The translations under genes were made by a program, and so were the position numbers. The notes beneath the pieces are model-generated. The model saw nothing but the letters and a program-made list of their open reading frames with translations. It was not told the DNA's origin and made no database searches. Shown one piece after another: positions 43,340 through 52,930 of a stretch of DNA of 64,000 bases (positions are counted from its first letter, which is position 1; the number at the start of each line of letters is the position of its first letter). The stretch is from Ichthyophis bannanicus. Its lineage: Eukaryota; Chordata; Amphibia; Gymnophiona; Ichthyophiidae. Location: positions 247,770,869 through 247,834,868 of the forward strand of contig CM066035.1 of assembly GCA_033557465.1 (NCBI GenBank), given 5' to 3'.

Positions 43340-44326
43340 TCCACACAGCAGGTGTGGTACCCTCTGCTCCTACATCTCTCTCAAGCTCCATCTCTGGAGT
43401 TAGGATCTGCTCCAGATCTCCTGTTTCAGGAGGACGGGATGTTGTTGCATCCCGATCTCCACTCTCTGCATCTCAGGGCCTGGTTGCTGAGGGCCTAGAC
43501 CTTCATGGTCTTAACATGTCTCAACAAGTGAAGGATATCCTTTATGCTTCTAGAAAGCCTTCCACAAGGCGCTCTTATGCTTTCAAGTGGAAAAGGTTTT
43601 CCATATGGTGTTCGCAGAAGGGTCTTGACCCCCTGGCGATACCTCTGGAATCATTATTGGAGTATCTCCTTCATTTATCTAATGCAGGGCTTAATTCTAA
43701 TTCAGTACAAGTCCATTTAAGTGCTATTTCAGCTTCTTTCAAGCCTTTAAATGGACAACCTATTTCCTCTCATCCTCTCATAGCGAGATTTATGAGGGGC
43801 CTCCTTCTAACTAAGTCTCCCATTAGGCCACCACCGGTAGCATGGGACCTAAATCTGGTTCTTGGACAGCTCATGAAGTCGCCTTTTGAACCTCTAGCTA
43901 CTATCTCCTTGAAATTCCTTTCCTGGAAGGTTGTCTTTCTCATTGCAATCACATCAGCACGTCGCATCAGTGAATTGCAAGCATTAGTGGCTGATCCTCC
44001 TTATACGAGGTTCCATCATGATAAGGTAGTCCTTAGGACTCATCCACACTTTATGCCAAGGTGGTCTCACCTTTTCATTTAAACCAAGCAGTTACCTGCC
44101 TGTATTTTTTCCAAGCCCTCATGTTTCAAATGCAGAAAGGAATCTCCTACTTTGGACTGTAAAAGAGCACTTACTTTTTACTTACAAAGGACACAGCAAC
44201 ATAGAAAGTCCTCTCAACTCTTTGTTGCTTTTGATCCTTCTCATTTGGGACTTCCAGTCTCCAAGAGAACATTGTCCAATTGGATTGCACAATGTATTTC
44301 TTTTACCTATCAGAGTAAAAACCTAT
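43340..44326 (+). pseudogene. Tyrosine recombinase of DIRS C2, truncated
   Basis: The frame 43258-44082 reads the Ser-rich N terminus, then LYASRKPSTRRSYAFKWKRF, SNAGLNSNSVQVHLSAISAS and SARRISELQALVADP, with the Box I Arg kept. A frameshift at about 44060 (HFMPRWSHLFI) breaks it. The remainder is readable from 44152 (DCKRALTFYLQRTQQHRKSS) until C3 interrupts before the HxxR and Tyr boxes. Confidence 0.8.
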
Positions 44327-44487
44327 CTCCAGGAACAAGCAGGAAAGAGTCTTCACATATGGGTATCATCGGTACCGACGGAGCCTGCGCGGGAACGCTC
44401 CCCAGCGTCCAAAAGGAAAGCTTTTGGGAGCATCCCACAGCGCCTGCGCGCTGCCTTCCCGCCTTTCCTAACCGCCTCTCTCCAGTT
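44327..44487. repeat. Left inverted terminal repeat of C3
   Basis: CTCCAGGAACAAGCAGGAAA, ATCATCGGTACCGACGGAGC, CCTGCGCGCTGCCTTCCCGC and CTCTCTCCAGT. Pairs with 49768-49956. Confidence 0.87.
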
Positions 44488-44697
44488 CTTCTTTTCCGCG
44501 GAGCCAGCAGGTCGTGTTTCCTGTCACCGCTGAAGAATTTCTGATTTTCTTTTATTTTTCTTTAGTCGCGTGTCTGCCTTCTCGATTCCGCACCGGTACC
44601 ACCAATCCTTTTTCTTTCTTTAAAAAAAAAAAAAAGTCTACTCTTTTCAGTGCATTTTTATTCTGGGGCCTTAGGCCTACAGATATATTTTTCCCTC

Positions 44698-46400
44698 ATG
44701 GAAAAACCCGCCTCCGGGTTTAAGAAATGCACAAAGTGCAGCAGCACTATTTCTGTCACTGACACCCATGACTGGTGTCTAAAATGTTTAGGTCCTGACC
44801 ACTTCCATCGCGGATTGTGAGTCCTGTTCCATGATGTCTAAAAAGAGGGTTACAGAATCGGGCAGCTAAGCTCAGTACCCTGTTTCCCTCCGATGCAGCT
44901 TCCGTGGCATCAACGTCTTCCAGGGCTGCTTCTTCATCCCATGGATCTCAGGTAACCAAACTTAAATTTGGCCGGTCCTGAAAGAGTTCATCTCCCTCTA
45001 AGTATTGAGATGCCCCCGGGCTTACTCTTGAGGATACCACAATGGCAAAATTACCCCGGCGGGAGGCTCCGGCTTCCAAAGCACTACCTATGGGGTCACA
45101 GGTTGACATCGATGGCTCGGCCTCGACCGATCACCTGTTACAATGTTCTGGGGTACTGGCAGTTTCTACCGGTACCGATATCCAGACTTGGTGGTGTCAA
45201 TGGATCAGAATATTCTGACCATGCCTCGTTGCCATCACGGCATTCATTCAAGCTGCAACGCCTACGGTACCGCAACAAACCCCGTTGTCGGTACCTGTAG
45301 CGATTCCGGTACCGGACCCGATATCGGGTCCGATACCGTATACCGGCTTACATCGACATCAGCATCGACCGCAGCGGTACGCTATCCAGTGATGCCCATC
45401 AGTACCGGCCCCGGTACCGATTACGGTCCCGATGTCGATACCGTCCCGGTACGCGTATTGGGCTCTACGAGAGCATCCAGATAGTCGATACTTCGATTCC
45501 TCTGAAGACTCTGATTCTTCAGAGGCCTCAATTGAAGCATCGGGAATCCTTCCTCAGGATCCCTCTTCTCCAAAAAGGAGAATGTCTCCTCCTGAAGACT
45601 TGTCTTTTCAGGACTTCATTAGGGAGGTGGCCAAAGGCCTGTCCATCTCAGTGACCTCTGAGACTGAACCTAGAGCCAAAAAATTGGATATCCTACAATA
45701 TCCTAAGGCTCCTAAAGAGGCAGCTACCTTACCAATACATGAGATTCTTTTTGATCACATGCTGGGCATATGGGAGACTCCTCTTTCCACCTCCCCTCAT
45801 TCCAGAAGGTTGGACACCATGTATCGTGTTCCTCCTGTCCTGGGTTTCATAAGACTCAGCTTCCTCACCACTCTATTGTGGTAGAGTCTGCTATGAAAAA
45901 GATCAAGAGCACAAAAAAGTCACTCCTCTGCTCCTCCAGAAGGAGAATGCAGAACCCTAGATGCCTTTGGCCGGAAAATCTTCCAGGCCAGTTCCTTGTA
46001 GCCAGAATCAACTCCTATAGTCTCTATATGGGATGTTTCTAAAAGAGTTACAGATCATCACTGCAAACCTTATCTCCTTTCATGTCAGAGATAAGAGAGA
46101 AGAATACATCACCCTGGCTTAAACATGCACAGGATGTATCCAAGTTTTCCAACTTGCAGCTTGACTCTTTTGAGGGTGCCAGTAGAGCCTCGGCTACTTG
46201 CCACTAGGTTGCACGCCGCAGAGTTGCTTGGTTGCAAGCCTCTGATTTGGAATCCTGTTCTGGTACATCCTTTCAGATGGTCTAGGTAACCCTTCCCTGT
46301 ACAGGCAAAAACCTGTTTGGCAAAGATTGGCAAGCAAAGGCCAACCAAATGGATGCTGAAAACTCTGCTTTAGATAGACTTTCAAAGTCTACTACTGCTC
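44698..46400 (+). pseudogene. Gag of DIRS C3, broken
   Basis: ATG at 44698 gives MEKPASGFKKCTKC; THDWCLKCLG follows, then an inserted base near 44808 shifts the frame and it ends in a stop. The linker is full of GGTACCG words (45165-45460). The second domain is at 45432-45884 (FIREVAKGLSISVTSETEPR, KLDILQYPKAPKEAATLPIH). The C-terminal part at about 46230-46440 has GKNLFGKDWQAKANQMDAEN and a Lys-rich tail in broken frames. Confidence 0.75.
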
Positions 46401-46464
46401 CTTTTAAAAAGAGGTTGTTCAAAAAAGGGATCTTTTCCCAAAGAAAGGCGGAAATTTTCTTCTT

Positions 46465-47022
46465 ATGGTCAGGCCTCTTCTCAAGGTCGTTTTGCTACAA
46501 AGAGACAGCAACAACCAAAACAGGCCAAAACCCAGGCTGCGAGGACTGCTACAGCCCAACAGCGTCAGCCTCATCAGGGCCTTTGACTTTCTACTAGAGA
46601 ACTTAGCCTTTCTGGCTCTAGAACATCCAGAGCCTCTCACAATCCCAGGAAGGTTAGCTCACTTTGCTCCCAGATGGGAACAAATCACAGCAGAGCAGTG
46701 GACCCTCTCCATCATAAAGGAAGGGTACAAACTTCATTTCTTAAACCAAGGGGCAATAGAAGAAGTACCCCTTCTTCAACAGGGCTCAGGGTTCTACTCC
46801 CCCTATTTCCTCATTCCAAAGAAAATGGGGGGCTACAGACCCATATTAGATCTCAGAGAATTGAACAAGTTTCTATGCAAGGAGAAATTCAAGATGACTT
46901 CTCTCGGAACTCTCCTTCCATACCTCCAAAGTCAGGGCTGGCTTTGTTGTCTAGATCTCAAGGATGCGTACACCCATGTTCTCATCCATCCAACACACAG
47001 AAGATTCCTTCGGTTCCTTTAA
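46465..47022 (+). pseudogene. Reverse transcriptase N-terminal part, DIRS C3
   Basis: A 185-codon frame with LLENLAFLALEHPEPLTIPG, YFLIPKKMGGYRPILDLREL and motif A CCLDLKDAYTHVLIHP with its Asp intact. It ends in TAA at 47020-47022 (RRFLRFL*), where sister copies read RYLRFVV. Confidence 0.82.
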
Positions 47023-47029
47023 CCAGGAA

Positions 47030-48424
47030 AGCACTACCAATACAAAGTGCTTCCTTTCGGTCTGGGCCTCTGCTCCAAGAGTGTTCACAAATGCATGGCA
47101 GTAGTAGCTGCATTCTGCGCACTCTAGGGATATTCGTATTCCCATATCTGGACAACTGGCTCATCCGAGCTCCATCCCAGTCAGAGGCCCAGACTTCCCT
47201 GGCCTGCACAAGGCGTGTTCTTCAGTATCTGGGACTGGTAATCAACATTCCAAAATCCCATCTCACCCCTACTCAGTCTCTAGAGTTCATAGGGGCCTTA
47301 CTGGATACCACAACTGCAAGGGCCTATCTTCCCCCCCAGGCCCGTTGCCTACGCTTGGTGCAGTTAACCTCCCAGATTCAGTTAAAAATCCCAATTTAAC
47401 TGCTCGAGAGATGTTGCAACTCTTAGGCCACATGGCATCCACGGTGCATGTGGTTCCCTATGCTTGCCTTCACATGAGAGCAGCTCAGTGGACCCTTTCC
47501 TCCCAATGACCCAGGCATCAGGTTGCCTGTTCAGACAAAATAGCAACCTCCAGTCACCTTTTTGGTCCCTCCACTGGTGGAAGTCCACTCAGATCTGTTG
47601 CTGGGGTCCCCCTTTCAACAGGTGTTACCCCAAGCAACCCTTACAACAGATGCCTCTCCAAGGGGTTGGGGAGCTCATCTACAAGATCTCTCAACCCAGG
47701 GCATCTGGTCTCCACAGGAGGACATCTCTTCATATCAACCTCTTAGAGCTCAGAGCAATCTTTCTGGCTCTCAGAGTCTTCCACACACCCCTGCGTCAGC
47801 TACAAGACAGTCATCATCCACACGGACAACCAGGTAGCCATGTTCTACGTGAACAAGCAGGGAGGGACTGGCTCTCTGTCGCTTTGCAAAGAAGCTCTGA
47901 GATTGTGGGCCTTCGCCAGAGAGCATCAAATCCATCTCATGGCAGTAAATCTTCTAGGGGTTCAAAACACTTGGGCAGACAGACTCAGTCGAGTTCTGCT
48001 TCCGCACGAATGATCCCTCCATGGGGACCAGATAGCCAGAATTTTTCGGATTTGGGGTACCCCAGACATAGACCTGTTTGCAAGTCCGTGGAATGCCAAA
48101 CTTCCCCGGTTCTGTTCCAGGATTCCATGTCAGGGAGTTCAGGCCAGGGATGCCTTCCTCCTTCATTGGGGGCAAGACTTCCTCTATGCCTTTCCACCTA
48201 TTCCCCTAATTCCCAAGACTCTGTTCAAGCTTCAGAGAGACAAGGGGACTATGATCCTCATAGCACCACTTTGGCCACACCAAGTGTGGTACTCTCTACT
48301 TCTGCATCTCTCTCAAGCTCCCTCCCTAGACCTGGGGTCTGCTCCAGATCTCCTCTCCCAGGAGGAGGGAACCTTGTGGCACCCAAATCCTCAGTCTCTT
48401 CATCTCAGGGCCTGGTTGCTGAAG
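47030..48424 (+). pseudogene. RT C-terminal part and RNase H of DIRS C3, frames broken
   Basis: YKVLPFGL, then FPYLDNWLIRAPSQSEA: the second Asp of the YLDD box is Asn. Then LVINIPKSHLTPTQSLEFIG and DTTTARAYLPP to a stop at 47399. RNase H is spread over frames at 47640-48010 (HTDNQVAMFYVNKQGGTGSL, TWADRLSRVLLPHE). The tail DLFASPWNAKLPRFCSRIP and LYAFPPIPLIPKTL follows to RAWLLKA at about 48424. The last part overlaps the recombinase N terminus in another frame, as in A1. Confidence 0.78.
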
Positions 48425-49469
48425 GCCTAGACCTTCAAGATTTACAACTTTCTCAGCAAGTGAAGGACATCCACTTGACATCAACAGAAAGCCTTCCACC
48501 AGACGTTCATATGCTTTTAAATGGAAAAGGTTTTCCATTTGGTGTGCAGAGAAGGGTCTCAACCCTCTTGCAATACCTTTGCATTCTTTACTAGACTATT
48601 TGCTGCATTTATCCCATGCAGGCCTTAAAACAAATTCAATCAGAGTCCATTTGAGTGCTATTGCAGCATCCCTTAAGCCTCTCAATGGACAACCTATTTC
48701 CTCTCATCCTCTTATAGCAAGATTCATGAGAGGCCTTCTTTTGACTAAACCTCCCATTAGACCACCTCCAGTGGCCTGGGACTTGAATCTGGTTCTTGGC
48801 CAGCTTATGAAGCCACCCTTTGAACCCTTAGCCACTACCTCCTTAAAATTCCTTTCCTGGAAGGTTATTTTTCTCATTGCAGTCACCTCAGCTCGCCGTA
48901 TCAGTGAGCTGCAAGCTTTAGTGGCTAATCCTCCTTATACAAGGTTCCATCATGACAAGGTAGTCCTCAGAATTAATCCACACTTTATGCCTAAAGTGGT
49001 CTCACCTTTTCATCTGAACCAGGAGGTATTTTTACCTGTCTTTTTTCCAGGACCTCATGCATCAAGTGCAGAGAGGAATCTTCATACCCTGGATTGTAAA
49101 AGAGCACTTGCTTTATACTTACACAGGACACAGCAACATAGAAAGTCCTCTCAACTTTTTGTTGCTTTTGATCCTTCTCATTTAGGACTTCCAGTCTCCA
49201 AGAAAACTCTGTCTAATTGGATTGCTCAGTGTATTTCCTTTGCCTACCAGAGCAAGAATCTTTCTCTGGAGGGCCATGTCACAGCTCACAATGTGAGGGC
49301 CATGGCAGCCTCTATGGCTCATCTTAACTCTGTGTCCATCGACCAAATCTGTCGAGCGGCCACCTGGGCATCGGTTCATACCTTCACAGCCCATTACTGC
49401 TTAGACAAGGACTCCCGCCGGGATGCCTTGTTTGGTCAGGCTGTTCTACAACACCTGTTCCATACTTAA
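48290..49469 (+). CDS. Tyrosine recombinase of DIRS C3
   Basis: The Ser-rich N terminus is in the frame ending at 48594, with a frameshift near 48480 in the core-binding start (..DIHLTSTESLPPDVHML where C2 has LYASRKPSTRRSYAF). From 48579 a 296-codon frame is fully open: SHAGLKTNSIRVHLSAI, SARRISELQALVANPP (Box I Arg), AHNVRAMAASMAHLNS (His, Arg), FTAHYCLDKDSRRDALFG (Tyr) and the native end QAVLQHLFHT. The catalytic domain is complete, including the C terminus that A1 lacks. One frameshift separates it from its N terminus. Confidence 0.82.
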
Positions 49470-49577
49470 TCAACTCCTACCCACCATTCCCGGTAGGATG
49501 CCAGAGATCTATGGGGGGAAGCGTAGCCCTTTCACAGGGGCACACAACTTCTGGGGTCTCTCCCTGGCATCTTTAGC

Positions 49578-49690
49578 TAGGGAGTTTCCATATGTGAGGA
49601 CTACATTCCTGCTTGTTCCTGGAGATAGCATAGTTACTCACCTGTAACAGGTGATCTCCGGGAACAGCAAGAATTTAGTCTTCACAACCC
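49578..49690. repeat. Internal complementary region of C3
   Basis: CATATGTGAGGACTACATTC and CCTGCTTGTTCCTGGAGATA, TACTCACCTGTAACAGGTGA, then GAACAGCAAGAATTTAGTC: complements of the left and right outer ends. Confidence 0.85.
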
Positions 49691-49767
49691 ACCCACCTCC
49701 CCTAGGAGTTGTATCTCTCTTTTCTTTTCTTTCTCTCTCTCTCTCTTTGTCTTAGCTTTAAAACTCA

Positions 49768-49956
49768 ACTGGAGAGAGGCAGTTGGGGAAGGCGGGAAGG
49801 CAGCATGCAGGCGCTGTGGGATGCTCCCAAAAGCTTTCTAATTGGATGCTGGGGAGCGTTCCCACGCAGGCTCCATCGGTACTGATGATACCCATATGTG
49901 AAGGCTAAATTCCTGCTGTTCCCAGAGATTACCTGTTACAGGTGAGTAACTATGCT
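49768..49956. repeat. Right inverted terminal repeat of C3
   Basis: Starts ACTGGAGAGAGGCAGTTGGG and ends ACCTGTTACAGGTGAGTAAC; donor-like CAG|GTGAGT at 49941/49942. Confidence 0.87.
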
Positions 49957-50129
49957 TTACAGGTAACTACTCTTTCTCCAGGACCAAGCAGGAAATCAGT
50001 CCTCATGACCCTCCCTCCTCCCCTGGAGTTGCAGTCATATACTTCATTTTGATTTTTTGTGCTGTCTTATAGCTATGTCATCAGACTGAGCAAGATGGCA
50101 CCCTTGGGCGGGAAGGGGACCGCGCATGG
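49957..50129 (+). mobile_element. DIRS family A scrap (A6): ICR half and right ITR start
   Basis: ACCAAGCAGGAAATCAGTCC, CATGACCCTCCCTCCTCCCC, then GACTGAGCAAGATGGCACCC to GACCGCGCATG. It abuts the end of C3 and is cut at 50129. Confidence 0.75.
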
Positions 50130-51560
50130 ATATAGAAAAAACACAAACATTTACCCCCAAGCAGAAGGGAAGTGCAGGGAGCCGTGACTTTAAAACCTCA
50201 GCTAGAGAGAAAAAAAAATGCCCAAAGCTGATGTCTGCGGGCCACGCCCAAGCTCCATAGCAACTAAAGGAGGTAACGAGAGACAGCTGGGGGAGGAGTG
50301 GAAAGTTGTAGGGCAGCCCCACTCATTTAAGCCCCAGAGAACAGGAAATAAGGGGGACAGGAACGGGAACAGGAACGGTAGAGAGACCAGAAGCAAGCAC
50401 AGCCAGGAGAACAGCAAGGATTCTTTCAGAGAGCACTGCGGGGAGACCAGCAGAGAAACAGAAGCTGAAGAGATCCCGAGAGATACAGAAAGAAGGGATT
50501 CTTTCAGAGAGACCGGGAGAGAGAGGTGCTCCAGGGACAGCCTAAGGAAGGATTCCCCTCATAGCCAGCACCACAGTCCTGAACAAAGCCAGTGCTGTAG
50601 AGAGACTACAGCTGGCCCAGGAAACAGGAGGTTTTATCCTAAGGAGACTGCTGTCTATAACCCAGGTACGGGGACTTTCCAGGAAGAGCTGGGTCACAGA
50701 GCTTTACCTCGGGGAAGGTCGAGTAAGAAGAGCTGTTAATAGAAGGGAGGTGAACCCTTTAGAAGTTTTAAACAGTTTGCTGCAAGAGAAGGATCTCCAG
50801 TGCCCTGCTAACACCCCTGAGTCAAGAGGGAGGTCTCGTTGGGAAAGGGTTGTTAAGTTATTGGAAGAAATCAAGCCCACGCTGTCCCAAGCTGTTGCCA
50901 GTCAGGAGACTGCAGAGCCTGACGATGAATGCATGCAAGTAGATAATTATGATACTGAAAATGATTTCTCAGAATGTGAGATGGATTGCTTCTATCTATG
51001 AGGGTAGAATGAAAGGCTATAGGTTTTAAGCCTGAAGAAAACCCAGGAGTAGTTATACCTGAATGTCTGCAGTTAAGAAAGCTAAGAATGTTTGAAAATG
51101 AAGTTGCTGCTGTGTTAAAAAGTGCATGAGACATTCAAAGGCTGGTTTTGAATGTGTCTGGAGCAACTATCTAAAACCTATGATAACCAAAGTAAAGAGG
51201 AAGCTTTAATGTACATGTGGTGCAGTTAAAAAGCCACTGTTTGTTCCTAAAGGCTGCAAAGGACTGTTAAGTGTTATTTTTGTCTGATGAAGAAAGAATT
51301 GCATTGCTGAAGAAAGCAAGTGTAATTAGTGACACTGTGGAAAGTTTTGTATAGAAGTTATCTTTATTTTGAGGGGAGAGGTATACCACCTTATACGTTG
51401 TGCTGAGCTTCTACGGAGGTTCCTTTGAACAAAGGAAGAAAATAAATTCCTGTGTTGCTTTCAAAACCCTCGGCTCAATCATTAATTTGTTCACAACTAC
51501 AACTCATTGTTAAGCAACTACAACTCCCAGAAGCCCCGGCTCTGGGAACCCATATAAAGG
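50130..51560 (+). other. Unclassified segment with two open frames, possible retroelement
   Basis: Begins abruptly inside the A6 terminus. It contains a 173-codon frame (50218-50739), charged and repetitive, with DSFRE occurring twice. An 83-codon frame (50750-51001) follows, with an acidic end (ETAEPDDECMQVDNYDTEND). A non-coding stretch with AATAAA at about 51441 comes next. The arrangement could be the leader and gag start of an LTR element or a fragment of a gene-like insert. I recognise no domain. Confidence 0.4.
50218..50739 (+). CDS. Hypothetical charged protein, 173 codons
   Basis: Open from ATG 50218 to TAA 50739. Composition is Arg, Glu, Ser, Thr and Asp rich. The middle has a loose repeat around RDSFRETGRER and KDSFREHCGET. 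There is no signal peptide, membrane segment or known motif. The low-complexity composition means the open frame could be chance. The next frame (50750-51001) begins 11 bases later. Confidence 0.3.
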   Translation: MPKADVCGPRPSSIATKGGNERQLGEEWKVVGQPHSFKPQRTGNKGDRNGNRNGRETRSKHSQENSKDSFREHCGETSRETEAEEIPRDTERRDSFRETGRERCSRDSLRKDSPHSQHHSPEQSQCCRETTAGPGNRRFYPKETAVYNPGTGTFQEELGHRALPRGRSSKKSC

Positions 51561-51570
51561 GACATTGAAA
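51500..51570 (+). promoter_or_regulatory. Promoter-like segment (ACTACAACTCCCAGAAGCCC, CATATAAAGG)
   Basis: ACTACAACTCCCAGAAGCCC resembles the vertebrate ZNF143/SBS promoter motif, and a TATA-like CATATAAAGGG lies about 25 bases after it. A shorter ACTACAACTC precedes it. This could be a decayed promoter or LTR; no transcript is implied by the sequence alone. Confidence 0.35.
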
Positions 51571-52013
51571 GGCATACTCCCTCCTATAGGCAACTGCCTA
51601 GGCAGTGGGAGGAGGCCACAGCACGCACCGATCAGCTAGTGTGGGTCCAGCCCTGCCCCCATGCTTCAAAAACAGGCCTAATGTGTGCTAACTTAGCACA
51701 TTTTAGTAAACATACTCCTGAATATTAGCAGAGCCATTAAATGCCAAAAACAAGATTTTAAACTTGGTTCAGCATATTATCAATAACCAATATAGAGTTT
51801 ACTGACTATTTCTCACTGCATTCCAAAATAGCTATGCATTTCTGGCCATTTAGAAGCCCTAGATCAGAACAATATTATTCTCACTTGTAGTGTTAGCAGA
51901 GGTACAAGAAGGTTAAGATGGTTGCCAAATAAACGCCTGATTTTGTTAAATGTAGAATTGTTTATTTAGCATTTTATATACCATCTTTCATTGCTATATA
52001 AATAATTTACACT
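51571..52013. other. Intronic, unclassified
   Basis: Contains an imperfect palindrome around CTCCTATAGGCAACTGCCTA. Otherwise AT-rich with nothing recognised. Confidence 0.4.
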
Positions 52014-52430
52014 ATGAAATGAGAGTCAGAAGCTGTAAAGATGTCTTATGCCTTTGAATTATGGTGCTGGCGGCGAATACTGTGTATACCATGGACTGCC
52101 CGAAGAACAAACCAGTCGGTACTAGAGGAGATCAAACCTAAGCGTTCTTTAGAAGCTCAGATGACAAGACTTCGACTTTCATACTTTGGACACATCATGC
52201 GAAGAGAGAGATCATTAGAGAAAGACATCATGCTTGGCAAGATAGAAGGTCAGCGCAAAAGAGGAAGGCCAACAATGAGATGGATCGATAGAATAACAGC
52301 AGCTATGGGTACCAGTCTGTCAACAATGAGCCGCCTGACTCAAGACCGAACACAATTTAGAATAGCTATCCAGAGGGTCGCCATGAGTCGACTCCGACTC
52401 GACGGCACTTAACAGCAACAACAGTACAAT
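52014..52430 (+). mobile_element. Internally deleted RTE LINE copy
   Basis: 52014-52048 matches 54221-54254 of the RTE element (GAGTCAGAAGCTGTAAAGAT, GTCTTA) and 52049 onward matches 56705-57084 (TGCCTTTGAATTATGGTGCT..). About 2.45 kb between is missing. The 123-codon frame 52041-52412 gives the RTE ORF C terminus (FELWCWRRILCIPWTARRTN, LSYFGHIMRRERSLEKDIML). It ends GACGGCACTTAACAGCAACA. By eye the 3' part is about 97% identical to the long copy. Confidence 0.85.
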
Positions 52431-52436
52431 AATAAA

Positions 52437-52930
52437 ACAACTATAAAATAAGATAAAGTAAACGAGAATAAAAAAATAAGTGCAGTCCATACAAGGAAAT
52501 AAAAAATAAAAGATAATGATCAGTCAAATGCTTTGTTGCATGAGACCTGCATTCCCAGTCAAAGGCCTTTTCAAAAAAGTAAGTTGTTAGGTTCCATTCT
52601 AATATACTTGGGAATCACATTTCACAAGGAGGATGCTGTTGCTGAGTTGACTCAAGCTGTGCCTTTGATAGAGAAGGTATAACTAGCAAGTGGCTACTCT
52701 GAAAGCTAAGACCTCTTCTTGCTGGAGTGTAAGGAATTAGCTTACCAGAGAAGCACAGTCATAAGCCAACATGAAGAACTTTATAAACCAGAGTTAGGTT
52801 CTGGAATTTAACTGTCTAAGTAACTGGCAGCCAAAGGTGTTCAATCAACAACAGTGTGTTTTGATCAAATTTCTTGGCAAACAAAATTTTAATAGCTGTG
52901 TTTTGAATCAGATGCAGTCAGGGAATGTGA
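52437..52930 (-). mobile_element. Antisense L2-like LINE fragment
   Basis: On the minus strand, decayed ORF2 C terminus: IQNTAIKILFAKKFDQNTLL, VKFQNLTLVYKVLHVGL, and FFEKAFDWECRSH near 52540-52580, like HLFQKAFDL in LINE C. Many stops. Confidence 0.6.

Larger units (their letters stand above)
41343..44326 (+). mobile_element. DIRS family C derivative C2 (Gag joined to recombinase)
   Basis: The left ITR is at 41343-41502 (CTCCAGGAACAAGCAGGAAT, ATCGTCGGTACCGACGGAGC). Gag starts at 41727. At about 43340 Gag passes directly into the overlap zone before the recombinase; the whole RT-RNase H is missing. The recombinase is cut at YQSKNLS where C3's left end begins (44327), so the ICR and right ITR are absent. 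Confidence 0.83.
44327..49956 (+). mobile_element. Full-length DIRS family C element (C3)
   Basis: About 5.63 kb with left ITR 44327-44487, leader, Gag from 44698, RT-RNase H, recombinase to 49469, ICR 49578-49690 and right ITR 49768-49956. It is the reference plan for family C and has the same order and size as family A. Gag and RT-RH frames are broken, while the recombinase catalytic domain is open. Confidence 0.9.

Noticed and set aside
50130..51570. Confident LTR retrotransposon
   Set aside because: No paired LTRs, primer-binding site or pol domain could be seen; left as unclassified.
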